Assembly: GCF_006517395.1 (NCBI RefSeq)
Contig: NZ_VDCY01000003.1
Span: 62,001 to 126,000 of the forward strand
Reading direction: 5' to 3'
DNA length: 64,000 nt
DNA from: Terrilactibacillus laevilacticus
Lineage (GTDB): Bacteria > Bacillota > Bacilli > Bacillales > Sporolactobacillaceae
Each line of letters opens with the position of its first letter. Within the stretch, counting starts at the first letter, position 1. This document shows, piece after piece, positions 38,669-48,922 of the stretch. The notes beneath the pieces are model-generated. The model saw nothing but the letters and a program-made list of their open reading frames with translations, had not been told where the DNA came from and made no database searches. The position numbers were made by a program, and so were the translations under genes.

Positions 38669-38832
38669 TTAAAGAGGTTGTTCAAAAATTCACCAAATGA
38701 TAAGCTGCGAATCTCGGCGCCCGCTTGTTTTTCCGGTCCTCATGTAGTAAAAACCTATATTCCGGTCCTCAAAACAACGCCGCCTTGATCTTCTTGCTTC
38801 TAATTTGTTATCTTTTTGAACACGCACTTAAA
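38669..38832 (+). repeat. Family A interspersed repeat, copy 7 (internally deleted)
   Basis: Both termini are intact (TTAAAGAGGTTGTTC and GAACACGCACTTAAA) around a short interior nearly identical to that of copy 4. Its left end lies within about 10 bp of the 5' part of the hisS T-box leader, so the hisS promoter must lie within or beyond the repeat. No promoter is obvious. Confidence 0.87.
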
Positions 38833-38933
38833 ATAAGTCATTTTTTTTATCATACGAATGTTAACGAGTCTTGTCAAGGGGGGATTAAAATTATCTCCCC
38901 TGAAAAAATACCATTTTTATATATTGAATGCCG

Positions 38934-39092
38934 TTAAAAACGATGACTTTTTCTTTTTATCGCTCTGATATCCTCATATTTATGCTGACATGGATCTATG
39001 GTGACGGCGTTATTCTCAACAAATAGGGCCATTTTTTCTATTAGGGAGCCATTGATCCCCATATGATTCATTTGTTTGTCATTACATCGCAT
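38934..39092 (-). CDS. Hypothetical small protein downstream of dtd (52 aa)
   Basis: A 52-residue frame (starts MRCNDKQMNHMGINGSLIEK) follows dtd by 57 bp on the same strand, with GAAGGGA about 10 nt before the ATG at 39092. In-frame starts further up (to 39140) have poorer ribosome binding sites. It has two cysteines and a basic end (RAIKRKSHRF). I recognise no family; B. subtilis has an amidase gene (yrvJ) in this position, which is absent. Confidence 0.42.
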   Translation of the reverse strand: MRCNDKQMNHMGINGSLIEKMALFVENNAVTIDPCQHKYEDIRAIKRKSHRF

Positions 39093-39148
39093 AAAAAACG
39101 ATCCCTTCTTCATTACTTGATAATAAATTAGGATCGCCAAATCAACGG

Positions 39149-39604
39149 TTATTTAACCACTTTTTCTTTACTTTCAACAATTAACGTAATAGGACCCGAA
39201 TTAGTAAACGAAACATCCATCATAGCGCCAAAGATACCTGTTTCAACAGGAATCTTTTTCCCTCTTAAGTAATCATTAAAGGCATCATAGAGAGGTTCTG
39301 CAACGTTTGGTTTTGCAGCTTCCATAAAATTTGGACGTCTTCCCTTCCGTGTATCTCCATATAATGTAAACTGAGATACTGACAGAATGCTCCCTTTAAT
39401 ATCCATCACGGAATGATTCATTCGCTCATCTTGGTCTTCAAAAATACGTAAACCTGCAATCTTATCTGCTACATACTTTATATCATCTAACGTATCGTCT
39501 TGTTTTATACCAACAAGAAGGAGTAAGCCTTCTTGAATTTGGCCAACTGTTTCTTGATTTACGGTTACCTTGGCTTCCGTTACTCGTTGTACTACCACTC
39601 GCAC
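39149..39604 (-). CDS. dtd: D-aminoacyl-tRNA deacylase
   Basis: Dtd hydrolyses D-aminoacyl-tRNAs and glycyl-tRNA-Ala, preventing D-residue incorporation. The 151-residue protein has both active-site motifs, [17 protein letters not shown] near residue 77 and [13 protein letters not shown] near 134. I placed the start at GTG 39604 (reads [13 protein letters not shown], as in B. subtilis), which has GAGGTG 6 nt upstream. It follows relA by 17 bp, the conserved rel-dtd pair. Confidence 0.94.
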   Translation of the reverse strand: MRVVVQRVTEAKVTVNQETVGQIQEGLLLLVGIKQDDTLDDIKYVADKIAGLRIFEDQDERMNHSVMDIKGSILSVSQFTLYGDTRKGRRPNFMEAAKPNVAEPLYDAFNDYLRGKKIPVETGIFGAMMDVSFTNSGPITLIVESKEKVVK

Positions 39605-39630
39605 GCTTGTCACCTCATAAATCTTTCTCT

Positions 39631-41811
39631 TTACTGCATCATCCGTTTAACTGAATAAATTTCAGGTATCCGCTTAATTCTTTCAACAACACGTCTTAAG
39701 TGACTCGTATTATTGATCGCAATCGTCATATGAATATAAGCGACTTTGTTTTTATCTGCTTTTCCAGATACGGCATTAATCAATGTGTGGGTCTCTGAAA
39801 CCGTTTGAAGAACCTCATTTAATAACCCATTTTTATCAAAACCGATAATTTCAATATCCACATTATATTGTTTTGATTTCTCGTTAGCAATTTCCCATTC
39901 AACTTCGATTAAGCGCTGATTATTCTCTTCGCCATTCACAATGTTTGCACAGTCCACTCGATGAATTGAAACACCTCGACCCTTTGTGATATAGCCAACA
40001 ATCGCATCACCTGGAACTGGATTGCAGCACTTTGATAATCGAATGAGGACATTGTCTACCCCTTTAACCTTAACACCGGATGTTGTTCTGCGATGATTAT
40101 TTGTATACGTGCTGACATCCGGAAATGATTTTAGGATTTCCTCAGGATTTGTCTCTTTCTCTTTACGTTCTTTCTCTGTCAAACGTGAGACCAATTGCTT
40201 TAAAGGTACGCCATTATAACCGACAGCAGCATAAACTTCATCTTCCGTTGTAAAGCTATATTTACTTGCTACGTCTAATACATTTTCTTCGGTTAAAATT
40301 GTTTTAGGATTAAATCCTTGTCCTTTTAGTTCCTTTTCAATCAGTTCTTTCCCTTTGATGACATTTTCTTCACGTCGCTGTCGTTTAAACCATTGTTTAA
40401 TTTTTGCTTTTGCTTGTGAACTTTGTGCAATCTTGATCCAGTCTTGACTTGGACCATAAGAGTGCTTTGAAGTTAAAACTTCAACAATGTCACCTGTTTT
40501 AAACTTGTAATCTAAAGGAACCATTTTTCCATTAACTTTAGCTCCTACCATTTGATTTCCGATTTCTGTATGAATACGGTAAGCAAAATCAATGGGAACA
40601 GATCCTGCTGGTAATTCAAAGACGTCGCCTTTTGGTGTAAATACAAACACCGTATCTGAAAAGAGATCAACTTTTAATGATTCCATAAATTCACGGGCAT
40701 CAACCGTTTCATTTTGCCACTCGAGAATTTCTCGGAACCATGTTAATTTATCCTCAAAATTGTTATTGACGTTCTTTGTCTTACCTTCTTTGTAGGCCCA
40801 GTGAGCTGCAATCCCATATTCTGCAATTTCATGCATCTCTTCTGTTCTAATTTGGACTTCTAAAGGATCACCTTTTGGACCAATTACTGTCGTATGAAGT
40901 GATTGATACATATTAGCTTTAGGCATCGCGATATAATCTTTAAATCGTCCAGGCATTGGTTTCCAATGTGTATGAATAATTCCTAAAACAGCATAACAAT
41001 CTTTGATACTTTTAACCACAATTCTTACGGCTAACAGATCATAAATCTCATTAAATTGTTTATGTTGATGAACCATTTTCCGATAAATACTATAAATATG
41101 CTTTGGACGTCCCGAAATGTCAGCTTCAATATGAACATCTTTCACCATTTTTCTGACATCTTTGATGACTTCTACAACATAAGCTTCCCGTTCATTTCTT
41201 TTTTGCTTCATGAGATTGACAATTTTATAATATTGTTGAGGATTTAAATAGCGTAAAGAGATATCTTCAAGTTCCCACTTTATAGCAGAAATTCCTAATC
41301 GATTTGCAAGTGGAGCAAAAATTTCTAACGTTTCATTTGCTTTTTGAATCTGTTTTTCTTTTCTCATGTACTTTAACGTCCGCATATTGTGCAAGCGATC
41401 CGCAAGTTTAATAAGGACACAGCGCAAATCACGTGCCATGGCTACGAACATTTTCCGATGGTTTTCCGCCTGTTGATCTTCTTTTGATGTAAATTCAAAA
41501 TGTCTAAGTTTTGTTACACCGTCGACAAGAAGAGCTACTTCATCACCAAATCGTGCTTTTATATCATCAAGCGTTACAGCTGTATCTTCAACCACATCAT
41601 GGAGAAATCCTCCAATAATTGTTTTTACATCCATGTTCAGTCCAACTAAAATTCCAGCCACTTCTACTGGATGATAAATGTAAGGTTCACCAGACTTTCG
41701 ATATTGTCCAGTGTGCGCTTTATTTGCATATTGATAAGCCTCTTCTATTTCATCCACATTTTTTTGACTTAAATAGGTTTTGGCCTTATCTAATATTTCT
41801 TCAATTGTCAT
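39631..41811 (-). CDS. relA: Bifunctional (p)ppGpp synthetase/hydrolase Rel
   Basis: Rel makes and breaks (p)ppGpp in the stringent response. The 726-residue protein has the HD hydrolase domain ([11 protein letters not shown] near residue 70 and [12 protein letters not shown] near 137, both intact), the synthetase domain ([21 protein letters not shown] near 260), TGS ([17 protein letters not shown] near 390), and a C-terminal ACT domain. Intact HD residues mean it can hydrolyse as well as make the alarmone. ATG at 41811 has AAGGTGA 7-8 nt upstream. apt lies beyond a family A repeat. Confidence 0.96.
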   Translation of the reverse strand: MTIEEILDKAKTYLSQKNVDEIEEAYQYANKAHTGQYRKSGEPYIYHPVEVAGILVGLNMDVKTIIGGFLHDVVEDTAVTLDDIKARFGDEVALLVDGVTKLRHFEFTSKEDQQAENHRKMFVAMARDLRCVLIKLADRLHNMRTLKYMRKEKQIQKANETLEIFAPLANRLGISAIKWELEDISLRYLNPQQYYKIVNLMKQKRNEREAYVVEVIKDVRKMVKDVHIEADISGRPKHIYSIYRKMVHQHKQFNEIYDLLAVRIVVKSIKDCYAVLGIIHTHWKPMPGRFKDYIAMPKANMYQSLHTTVIGPKGDPLEVQIRTEEMHEIAEYGIAAHWAYKEGKTKNVNNNFEDKLTWFREILEWQNETVDAREFMESLKVDLFSDTVFVFTPKGDVFELPAGSVPIDFAYRIHTEIGNQMVGAKVNGKMVPLDYKFKTGDIVEVLTSKHSYGPSQDWIKIAQSSQAKAKIKQWFKRQRREENVIKGKELIEKELKGQGFNPKTILTEENVLDVASKYSFTTEDEVYAAVGYNGVPLKQLVSRLTEKERKEKETNPEEILKSFPDVSTYTNNHRRTTSGVKVKGVDNVLIRLSKCCNPVPGDAIVGYITKGRGVSIHRVDCANIVNGEENNQRLIEVEWEIANEKSKQYNVDIEIIGFDKNGLLNEVLQTVSETHTLINAVSGKADKNKVAYIHMTIAINNTSHLRRVVERIKRIPEIYSVKRMMQ

Positions 41812-41926
41812 ATACACATCACCTTATAGGAAACTTTGGAAAAACATCATTTTTCTGTCTTATTATTTACTGTATAATAAGAATCTTAATTGCTTAGTGA
41901 ACCACTTCATCGAATAGATGGTTTTA

Positions 41927-42177
41927 TTTAAAGAGGTTGTTCAAAAAGTCACCAAATGATAAGCCACGAACCTCGGCGCCCTCTTGTTTTTCCGGTCCTC
42001 ATGTAGCGGATACAAGAGGGTCGCTGGCTAAAATCGCTCACGTCCTGTGGCTGGCGCCTGAAGCTACCACATCATGTGGAATGCCGGTCCTCAAAACAGC
42101 GCCGCCTTGATCTTCCGACGCCCAGGACGGGCAAGTAACCCTTTTCGTTTGTCGCCTTTTTGAACATGCACTTAAAG
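41927..42177 (+). repeat. Family A interspersed repeat, copy 8
   Basis: Both termini are intact. The interior carries a CACGTCCTGTG hairpin (AGGA on the minus strand) and GCCCAGGACGGGC on the plus strand. It separates relA from apt, which are adjacent in B. subtilis. Confidence 0.88.
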
Positions 42178-42310
42178 CAAGAAGATTCAATAAAAATTTA
42201 ATTAAAACTATGGATTGCTATGATCAACTAAAAATCATAGAAAAGAGTCAAATGATAAATGGACTTCCTCTTTCAGTCGCTATCAAAAAAACAGACTTCA
42301 TTAAAAATTT

Positions 42311-42333
42311 GATAATATATTGTTTATATTATC
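42311..42333. promoter_or_regulatory. AT-rich perfect dyad between relA and apt
   Basis: GATAATATA and TATATTATC flank a 5-bp centre. It could be an operator or a chance product of AT-rich DNA; no regulator is recognised. The rest of 42178-42448 shows nothing else. Confidence 0.3.
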
Positions 42334-42448
42334 AGAGAAAATAGTATAATTGTAAAGTTTTTTCCTTGATATTGCTTTATAATATTTTCCAGGAATGAAT
42401 TAGACAACCTTTTAACAAATACTCATCAAATGAGTAAAATAGTGCCGA

Positions 42449-42477
42449 AAAGAGTGCTCTAAGTTAGAGCACTCTTT
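42449..42477. terminator. Terminator downstream of apt
   Basis: A perfect 12-bp stem AAAGAGTGCTCT / AGAGCACTCTTT with a 5-base loop lies 12 bp after the apt stop codon; T residues follow on both strands. Confidence 0.88.
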
Positions 42478-42489
42478 TTGCTTTACGAC

Positions 42490-43002
42490 TTAATTTTCCA
42501 TTAAAGTAAATATATCATAATTTTGAAGTTTTTCTCTACCATTTAAATCGGTTAATTCGATTAAAAAGCAAAGACCAACCACAATACCACCTAATTTCTC
42601 GACAAGTTCAATCGTTGCTGAGATGGTGCCACCTGTTGCTAATAAATCGTCAGCAATAACCACTTTTTGGCCAGGTTTTATAGCGTCTCGATGAAGACAT
42701 AACACATCTTCACCGTATTCTTTCCCATATGTAGCTTCAACTGTTTCTCGAGGTAACTTCCCTTTTTTTCTAACTGGTACAAAGCCAATCTTTAATGATG
42801 TTGCAATTGGACACCCTACAACAAATCCTCTTGCTTCTGGTCCAACAATGACATCCGCATGTAAACGATTAGCGTAAGTCGCAAATTCTTCGATAGCAGA
42901 TTGATAAGCTGGGCCATCTTGAAGCAATGGGGTAATATCTTTGAAAATTATGCCTTCCTTCGGAAAATCTTTAACAATCGCAATATAATCCCTATAATTC
43001 AT
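42490..43002 (-). CDS. apt: Adenine phosphoribosyltransferase
   Basis: Apt converts adenine and PRPP to AMP; it would salvage adenine released by MtnN. The 170-residue protein has the PRPP motif [21 protein letters not shown] near residue 113 and [15 protein letters not shown] near 54. Its ATG overlaps the recJ stop codon by 4 bp (ATGA), so translation is coupled. recJ-apt-rel order matches B. subtilis apart from the repeat insertion. Confidence 0.97.
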   Translation of the reverse strand: MNYRDYIAIVKDFPKEGIIFKDITPLLQDGPAYQSAIEEFATYANRLHADVIVGPEARGFVVGCPIATSLKIGFVPVRKKGKLPRETVEATYGKEYGEDVLCLHRDAIKPGQKVVIADDLLATGGTISATIELVEKLGGIVVGLCFLIELTDLNGREKLQNYDIFTLMEN

Positions 43003-45362
43003 ATGTTTATGGTCTCCTTTTCGGAACTATCTTGACAAAGTCTACTATCAAACCAGTCTTTCAACGATATATATGAAGAATAGCTAAAGAGTTCTTCTAC
43101 TTTGATTAGTTCACTATGACGCTGATAATATTTAGACTCCGTTAGAGGTTTCTTTTGAGGTTCCTTGTTTTTTGTTAGGAAGCCTTTTTCTATTTTAACA
43201 AAATCTAAATCAAAAAACACGTTGATCATGAATTTCAATGTGGAAAGTGACCAACCTTTATATTTTGCCATTCGTTCTATCGTACCATTCAATGGAAACC
43301 GTTCTTCTTGACTGATATAAGCATATAGCCATTTAAACTGATCACGCGAAGGTAAAGCTGAAAAATAATGTTCCTCTTTGTGATGAAAAACAGCATATAT
43401 TCTTTCTACACCGTTTGCCCAAAGGACTAAATCTTCCATTTGCTTTTGGCTGTCAGGAAGGTCAAGTATTACTAAGTACTTCCCTTGTTTCGAGGGCGTC
43501 TCTTTCTCAGCTAATATATCAGTCATCGTGATAATTTCTTCTGAATAATCCTGCAAGCCCATTTCATTTATTGATTTTTTATCAAAAACCAAACAGATTC
43601 GCTTTTCAGTAGGTAATTCTTGGAGACGCTGATGGATTCGTTGTTCATTACGCCAATCAAACAGTTGCCATTCATCAATCTTCAAGTCACGAATCATAAA
43701 CTGTGGTTTTCTAAACCCGTTCCATTCATTAATGGTTAATTCACCGATGGCAGATACATCGGCGATCGGTGAGATCTCAGTCGAAATTTCGCCTAATCCG
43801 AAACCAATCCCATCTAGATTTGCCTCGACTCCATTAAAAACACATTTTAAATGATTTTTTGCCTTACCAATGGTTCTCAATTGTGCTATTTTCGTTTGCT
43901 CAAGTTGAAAAAAAGGTTTGGGATTACTAACACCAAAAGGACTTAGTTTATCGATCAACGTAATTAAGTCAATATTAATATCCTCTACTCGAAGACAACA
44001 ATCAATATCTACCTGTGGAATTAACATGTCACTTGTTAAGACTTGCTCTGCAAAATCATTCATTTTACGCATGAGCTCATTTATTCGGCATGCTTGAATC
44101 GTCATCCCTGCCGCCATTTCATGACCACCAAACTTTTCAAAGAGGTCACCACAAGAACTTAGTGCTTCGTACAGATTGAATCCAGGAATACTTCGAGCTG
44201 ACCCTTTTGCTAATCCTGTTGTTTCATCGATACTAAGGACTAGAGTTGGACGATAAAATTTCTCCACCATTCTTGATGCAGCAATACCTATAACACCTTC
44301 ATGCCAGCCTTTCCCTGCTATGACAAATACCTGTTGATGTTTTGCCTGCTGCTTAATAGCCTCTATTTCTGCCTGAACTGTAATTTCATCAACGGCTGCT
44401 TTTCTTTCGATATTTAATTCATCTAATTTATGAGCTATCTCATCCGCCTCAGTTGCTTTATCTGAAAGCAATAGTTCAACGGCTATTTTGGCATGTGCCA
44501 TTCGACCAGCCGCATTTAACCTTGGCCCAATGCCAAAACCAATGCTGTCACTATCACATCCATCTTCAAACCCACAGACTGACCTGAGAGACTCGATCCC
44601 ATGAAATGTCCCGCCATTGATCTGTTTAATCCCTTCCTTAACAATCCATCGATTTTCATCGGTTAATGGAACAAGATCACTAACCGTTCCAACGGCCGCC
44701 AAGCTAAGCAAATTCTCTGGAAGTCGTCCATATAGCCCATGTACAAGTTTTAAAGCAACCCCAACTCCTGCAAGTGACGAAAAAGGATAAGTACATGTTG
44801 TTTTTTTAGGATTAAGAATACAATAGGCTTCAGGTAAAACTTCTGGAGGTTCATGGTGATCTGTGACGATATAATCAAGACCAAGTGATTTTGCAAAGAG
44901 AGCTTCATCACAAGCCGCAACTCCTGTATCTACCGTGATGATGAGTTTGATTCCATCTTTAGCAGCTTTTTGTATAGCCGGTTTATTGGGTCCATAACCT
45001 TCTCGAAAACGATCAGGTACATAATACGAAACATGAGCCCCTAATTGTTTCAAGCCTCTAACTAAAAGGGCTGTTGAAGTCACCCCATCCGCATCATAGT
45101 CGCCAAAGACTAAAATAGGCTCTTCTTCTTTAATGGATTGATGGATTCGATCAACAGCCTCTTTCATACCGTTCATCAAGAATGGGTCATGGTACATTGA
45201 AGCTGGATTATCAAGAAATCGTTTTGCTGCATCGACTTCTGTCATTCCACGAGCAAATAACAACTGTCCAATAATCGCAGGTACCTGTAATTCATTAGCA
45301 AGCTTATTTGCTTTGATTTTATCGACTGTTTTGATATTCCATTTTGCACGTGAAATAAGCAC
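42999..45362 (-). CDS. recJ: Single-stranded-DNA-specific exonuclease RecJ
   Basis: RecJ is a 5'-3' ssDNA exonuclease in recombination and mismatch repair. The protein has the DHH phosphoesterase motifs [15 protein letters not shown] near residue 85, [11 protein letters not shown] near 140, VTDHHEPP near 163, and the DHHA1 region [12 protein letters not shown] near 282, with a long Firmicute-type C-terminal domain. I prefer the GTG at 45362 (AAGGTGG 8 nt upstream, 787 residues, the B. subtilis length); a longer frame reaches 45410 without an evident ribosome binding site. Confidence 0.94.
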   Translation of the reverse strand: MLISRAKWNIKTVDKIKANKLANELQVPAIIGQLLFARGMTEVDAAKRFLDNPASMYHDPFLMNGMKEAVDRIHQSIKEEEPILVFGDYDADGVTSTALLVRGLKQLGAHVSYYVPDRFREGYGPNKPAIQKAAKDGIKLIITVDTGVAACDEALFAKSLGLDYIVTDHHEPPEVLPEAYCILNPKKTTCTYPFSSLAGVGVALKLVHGLYGRLPENLLSLAAVGTVSDLVPLTDENRWIVKEGIKQINGGTFHGIESLRSVCGFEDGCDSDSIGFGIGPRLNAAGRMAHAKIAVELLLSDKATEADEIAHKLDELNIERKAAVDEITVQAEIEAIKQQAKHQQVFVIAGKGWHEGVIGIAASRMVEKFYRPTLVLSIDETTGLAKGSARSIPGFNLYEALSSCGDLFEKFGGHEMAAGMTIQACRINELMRKMNDFAEQVLTSDMLIPQVDIDCCLRVEDINIDLITLIDKLSPFGVSNPKPFFQLEQTKIAQLRTIGKAKNHLKCVFNGVEANLDGIGFGLGEISTEISPIADVSAIGELTINEWNGFRKPQFMIRDLKIDEWQLFDWRNEQRIHQRLQELPTEKRICLVFDKKSINEMGLQDYSEEIITMTDILAEKETPSKQGKYLVILDLPDSQKQMEDLVLWANGVERIYAVFHHKEEHYFSALPSRDQFKWLYAYISQEERFPLNGTIERMAKYKGWSLSTLKFMINVFFDLDFVKIEKGFLTKNKEPQKKPLTESKYYQRHSELIKVEELFSYSSYISLKDWFDSRLCQDSSEKETINI

Positions 45363-45451
45363 GTTTTCATCCACCTTTACTTCCAAATAACAAGTTTCAT
45401 AAATAACCATTCTAAAAGAGGTTGTTAAACACTTTTACGCGTGAAACATTC

Positions 45452-45736
45452 TTAATCTTCTTGATCCTCGACTGGTTCATCAGTCTTGTCTTGAGATAAA
45501 TATGATCTATTCTTTAACTGTCGAATCTTTTTTTGCAATTGAATAATTCGAAGAGAACTGATGATGCCAACGAGTAAGGCCCCAATAAGTAAAGAGCCGA
45601 TGATCACAACAATCAATGGTAAGTCGACCATACCAAATAGATAGTTTACAGAAACAGGATCAACATTTGCAACTGACAAGAGCGCGATGATTAATACAAG
45701 AATTAATACAAATAAAATCCGCCATTGTTTATTCAT
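45452..45736 (-). CDS. yrvD: LapA-domain (DUF1049) membrane protein (YrvD)
   Basis: A 94-residue protein with two membrane segments (about residues 7-26 and 40-60), then a basic-acidic coiled tail (RIIQLQKKIRQLKNRS). The pattern is that of LapA/DUF1049 proteins and of B. subtilis YrvD, which also lies between secDF and recJ. In E. coli LapA/LapB help control lipopolysaccharide synthesis, which has no meaning here, so the function is unknown. The start at 45736 fits the first hydrophobic segment. Confidence 0.85.
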   Translation of the reverse strand: MNKQWRILFVLILVLIIALLSVANVDPVSVNYLFGMVDLPLIVVIIGSLLIGALLVGIISSLRIIQLQKKIRQLKNRSYLSQDKTDEPVEDQED

Positions 45737-45895
45737 TGTATCACGACCTTTCGGCATATTAGTGATAATTAAATTGTAATATTTACTTGATTCATTTCTA
45801 AATACAAGTATCTCTAAATAGATGATAAATTGTGGAATAGTTATGATTTACTTAATTTATTTCTAATCCAAAGTTTACTAAAATGGGAAAACAAA

Positions 45896-45920
45896 AAAGC
45901 GGTAAAATACATGCCGCCTT
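45896..45920 (-). terminator. Weak terminator downstream of secF
   Basis: A short GC stem (GCGG / CCGC) is followed on the minus strand by TTTTTTGTTTT, 30 bp after the secF stop codon. Confidence 0.5.
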
Positions 45921-45949
45921 TTTGTCCATATCTTTCCTCTACTTTTTAC

Positions 45950-46870
45950 TTAAGATTGAGGTTGAATGGTTCTTTTTTTCTTTCTTTTTGCGAGATGTTT
46001 TACTTTAAGCACGGCCCATAGTGGACAAGCAATAAAGATTGAAGAATACACACCACATAGAAGACCAACAAATAAAGCAATCGTAAAGGTACGAATCGAT
46101 TCACTGCCAAAAATTAGCAAAGTAATAACCGGGAAAAGAACCGTTAAGACCGTGTTAATGGATCGAGTAATGGTTTGGTGAATACTTTGGTTTACAATAT
46201 GACCAAAGTCTTCGAGTGTCGACAACCTTTTCTTACTTAACTTTATGTTTTCTCGCACACGGTCAAATGTAACGATCGTATCATTGATAGAATAACCAAT
46301 GATTGTTAACACGGCTGAAATAAACAAGATATTCACTTCAATGTGCAATAAACTAAATACCGTAATAATAAAGAAGGCATCATGTATCAACGCAATGACA
46401 GCCGTTAAGCCTTGTAAAAATTCAAAGCGAATCCATACATAGGCAATAATGAACAACGAAGCTATAATCACCGCATAAAGCGCTTTTTTCGCAAGATCAC
46501 GTCCAACTTGAGGTGATACGGTACTCATACTAACATCCACATTCCCAAAGTCTTGTTTTAAGCGATCGCTAATGCTCGCTGATTGTGTCCGGTTTAATTC
46601 CTTATTTAATCGAATCGTTGTTACTTGATTATTTTGTCCAGATTGAACCGTTTGTTCAGTCTGATATCCCAAATCTGACATTGTTTGTTCAACTTTTGTC
46701 AGTGGTAAAGCTTTGTTTGCTGTTACATCAATACGTGTTCCACTTGTAAAATCAATGCTTAAATTTAATTTAAATATGAACAAGGAAAGAATCCCAAGTA
46801 ACGTTAAAACAATTGATATCGTAAAAAATATGTTGCGGTGTTTAATAAAATCAAAATGTTTAAGCATCAT
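45950..46870 (-). CDS. secF: Protein translocase subunit SecF
   Basis: SecF works with SecD to pull exported proteins off SecYEG using the proton gradient. The roughly 306-residue protein has six membrane segments and the motifs IDFTSGTRIDVT near residue 30 and TIIGYSINDTIVTFDRVREN near 190, the signature of the secretion RND branch. Several ATGs compete; 46870 has AAGGG at the best spacing. It overlaps the end of secD by 11 bp. In B. subtilis the two proteins are fused as SecDF; here they are separate. Confidence 0.93.
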   Translation of the reverse strand: MMLKHFDFIKHRNIFFTISIVLTLLGILSLFIFKLNLSIDFTSGTRIDVTANKALPLTKVEQTMSDLGYQTEQTVQSGQNNQVTTIRLNKELNRTQSASISDRLKQDFGNVDVSMSTVSPQVGRDLAKKALYAVIIASLFIIAYVWIRFEFLQGLTAVIALIHDAFFIITVFSLLHIEVNILFISAVLTIIGYSINDTIVTFDRVRENIKLSKKRLSTLEDFGHIVNQSIHQTITRSINTVLTVLFPVITLLIFGSESIRTFTIALFVGLLCGVYSSIFIACPLWAVLKVKHLAKRKKKRTIQPQS

Positions 46871-48158
46871 GAACATCACCCTTTTTTACACCGAGTAATC
46901 CTGGTTTTTTATCTAACGCACGTCCATGAACCCATAGACCTAATAACCATCTTGCGCCAAATACTGACGTAATAAATGTAACGACGTTACTGATGATGAG
47001 CATGATGGCGAAACCTCTAACCGCACTTGTTCCAAATACAAATAACACAGCAGCGGCAATGATGGTTGTTAAGTTGGAGTCTAGAACCGTACTGAATGAA
47101 CGGTGATTCCCCGCTCTAAACGCAGATAGGACGCTCTTACCACTCCGAAGTTCATCCTTTATCCGCTCGAGAGTGATGATATTGGCATCAACAGCCATCC
47201 CTATCCCAAGGATCAAAGCTGCTATACCAGGTAACGTTAATACAGCTTGAAGCCCGACAAAAACAGCGATAACGGCATAAATATATGCACACAATGTAAT
47301 ATTAGCTATTAACCCGCCAAAACGGTAAAAAACGAGCATGAAAAGGAAAATAATAGCTACCCCTATTGTTCCTCCATACAGAGTTTGAACCATTGAGTCT
47401 TTACCAAATTGTGGACCTACAGATTGTGAATAAATTTCATCCATTTTAACTGGTAATGAACCAGCATTTAATAGTTCCGCTAAATTTTTAGCTTCTTGTG
47501 TTGTGAAATCACCTTGGATCATCACATTTTTCCCTAGTTCCTCATCTACTCGGGGAGCGGAAATATAGGCTGGTTTCGCCTTTTTCGATTCTTCTTTATA
47601 GGTTTGACCCTTGTGCCAATCAAGCCAAATAACAAGAACATTATCCGGGATTGTTTTTTTCATTATTGTACGTGTGACTTGTTCCATTTTTTTAGAACTC
47701 TTCAATTGCAACGTAACAATGGGCTGGTTGGTCGTATTCTGAAATTCCATTTTGGCTTTTCCAGGCTCTAGTTCTGACCCATCAATCATCAATTTGTCAT
47801 TTGAATCTCTAAATGTAAGATTGGCTGTTGTTGACAACAATTTTCTTGCACTTTTTTCATCTTTAACGCCTGGTAGCGCAACACGAATACGGTCATTGCC
47901 TTCAATTGAAATGCTTGGCTCACTAACGCCAATCACATTAATCCGCTTTTCAATAGCGGTAACCGCATTATGTAATGTACCTGATGTAATTTTATCTCCC
48001 TGTTTTAATGGTTTTACTTGATAAAGAACTTCAAAACCGCCTTTTAAATCTAGTCCAAGTTTAATATTATTGACAATAGGTTTAGCTGTGAGCCCAATAA
48101 CAATCGCCAATACGACTAGAATTACAAAAAAGGAAATGATCCTTCCTTTTTTAACCAT
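46860..48158 (-). CDS. secD: Protein translocase subunit SecD
   Basis: SecD carries the large periplasm-facing (here extracytoplasmic) domains that hold the emerging substrate. The 432-residue protein has LGLDLKGGFEVLYQV near residue 34, the P1 domain, LPVKMDEIYSQSVGPQFGKDS near 235, and membrane segments with ALILGIGMAVDANIITLERIKDEL near 330. The P1 region is short, as usual in Firmicutes. The stop codon lies inside secF. yajC, the third subcomplex gene, is at 51.9 kb. Confidence 0.94.
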   Translation of the reverse strand: MVKKGRIISFFVILVVLAIVIGLTAKPIVNNIKLGLDLKGGFEVLYQVKPLKQGDKITSGTLHNAVTAIEKRINVIGVSEPSISIEGNDRIRVALPGVKDEKSARKLLSTTANLTFRDSNDKLMIDGSELEPGKAKMEFQNTTNQPIVTLQLKSSKKMEQVTRTIMKKTIPDNVLVIWLDWHKGQTYKEESKKAKPAYISAPRVDEELGKNVMIQGDFTTQEAKNLAELLNAGSLPVKMDEIYSQSVGPQFGKDSMVQTLYGGTIGVAIIFLFMLVFYRFGGLIANITLCAYIYAVIAVFVGLQAVLTLPGIAALILGIGMAVDANIITLERIKDELRSGKSVLSAFRAGNHRSFSTVLDSNLTTIIAAAVLFVFGTSAVRGFAIMLIISNVVTFITSVFGARWLLGLWVHGRALDKKPGLLGVKKGDVHDA

Positions 48159-48233
48159 GCTTCACTTACTCCCTTCTCAATAAACCATCTCGTACTTTTT
48201 TATAAACATTCACCATGTTATTAACATAGCCAA

Positions 48234-48527
48234 TTAATTAAATGACGAAAATAAATCATCATTCAATTGGATCTCTGTTCCTTTAAACATATCGATACGT
48301 AGTTTATTCATGTAATCATTTACAGACAAAGACATCACATGATTGACTAATTGATATAGTCTTGAAGGCTTGTCCGCTTTTTTCTTTTCAATAGTAAATA
48401 GGACAAAGTCCCATAGATCATCTATTGATAAGCGTTCTATTCCTAATAATTGAAATTCCTCATGCTTGCTTTTAAGAAATGGTTCTATGTATTCACGCAT
48501 CTCGACATAATTAAAGTTCTCAGACAT
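48234..48527 (-). CDS. comN: Post-transcriptional regulator ComN (YrzD)
   Basis: This 97-residue helical protein matches YrzD/ComN of B. subtilis in length and position between secD(F) and spoVB. Conserved features are the REYIEPFLKSKHEEFQLLG start and LSIDDLWDFVLFTIEKKK core. In B. subtilis ComN raises comE mRNA and is placed at the division site by DivIVA; whether this organism is competent cannot be told from the window. Confidence 0.88.
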   Translation of the reverse strand: MSENFNYVEMREYIEPFLKSKHEEFQLLGIERLSIDDLWDFVLFTIEKKKADKPSRLYQLVNHVMSLSVNDYMNKLRIDMFKGTEIQLNDDLFSSFN

Positions 48528-48610
48528 CGTTCTATCACTCCCATAAAACCTATCATAGCATAATACGACATGTTAATAAAACAGAAAATAGGGAACATAA
48601 GGGAAAAACA

Positions 48611-48826
48611 TTTATCCCGCCTTAACGGGCTGTAAGACCCCCACCTTAAGTTTCTGGGTATTCAAAGGAGATTGGCGTGGGATCAACTGCCCGTAAAGGT
48701 CCGATTGGTTCAGGCTTTCAATCAGTGGGGGATGACGCAGGCTAAAAACCAGGCGTCCTGTCACAACGCCTGCACTAGCACATCCTGTGCGTCGAAAACC
48801 CCCACTGATGGAAGTTTCACTTTATC
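48611..48826 (+). repeat. Family B structured repeat, full-length copy
   Basis: The best reference copy, 216 bp: TTTATCCCGCCTTAACGGG left hairpin; GGGCTGT...ACTGCCC and CCACCTT...GGCGTGG pairings; GGTCCGATTGGTTCA; an outer stem ATCAGTGGGGG...CCCCCACTGAT enclosing GGCGTCCTGTC and GCACATCCTGTGC hairpins; right terminus GAAGTTTCACTTTATC. It lies between the divergent comN and spoVB genes. Confidence 0.88.
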
Positions 48827-48922
48827 AAACAATGCTTGTCATGCTTTGTCCACCCTTTTGCATATATATCTAATTAATAGACACTAACTTTGATGGGATC
48901 ATTATGTAAAGGCGGGAAAAGC

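Noticed and set aside
45415-45435. AAAAGAGGTTGTTAAACAC near the recJ start, similar to a family A terminus
   Set aside because: The match is short, the second terminus is missing, and it lies next to a coding start; I do not count it as a copy.
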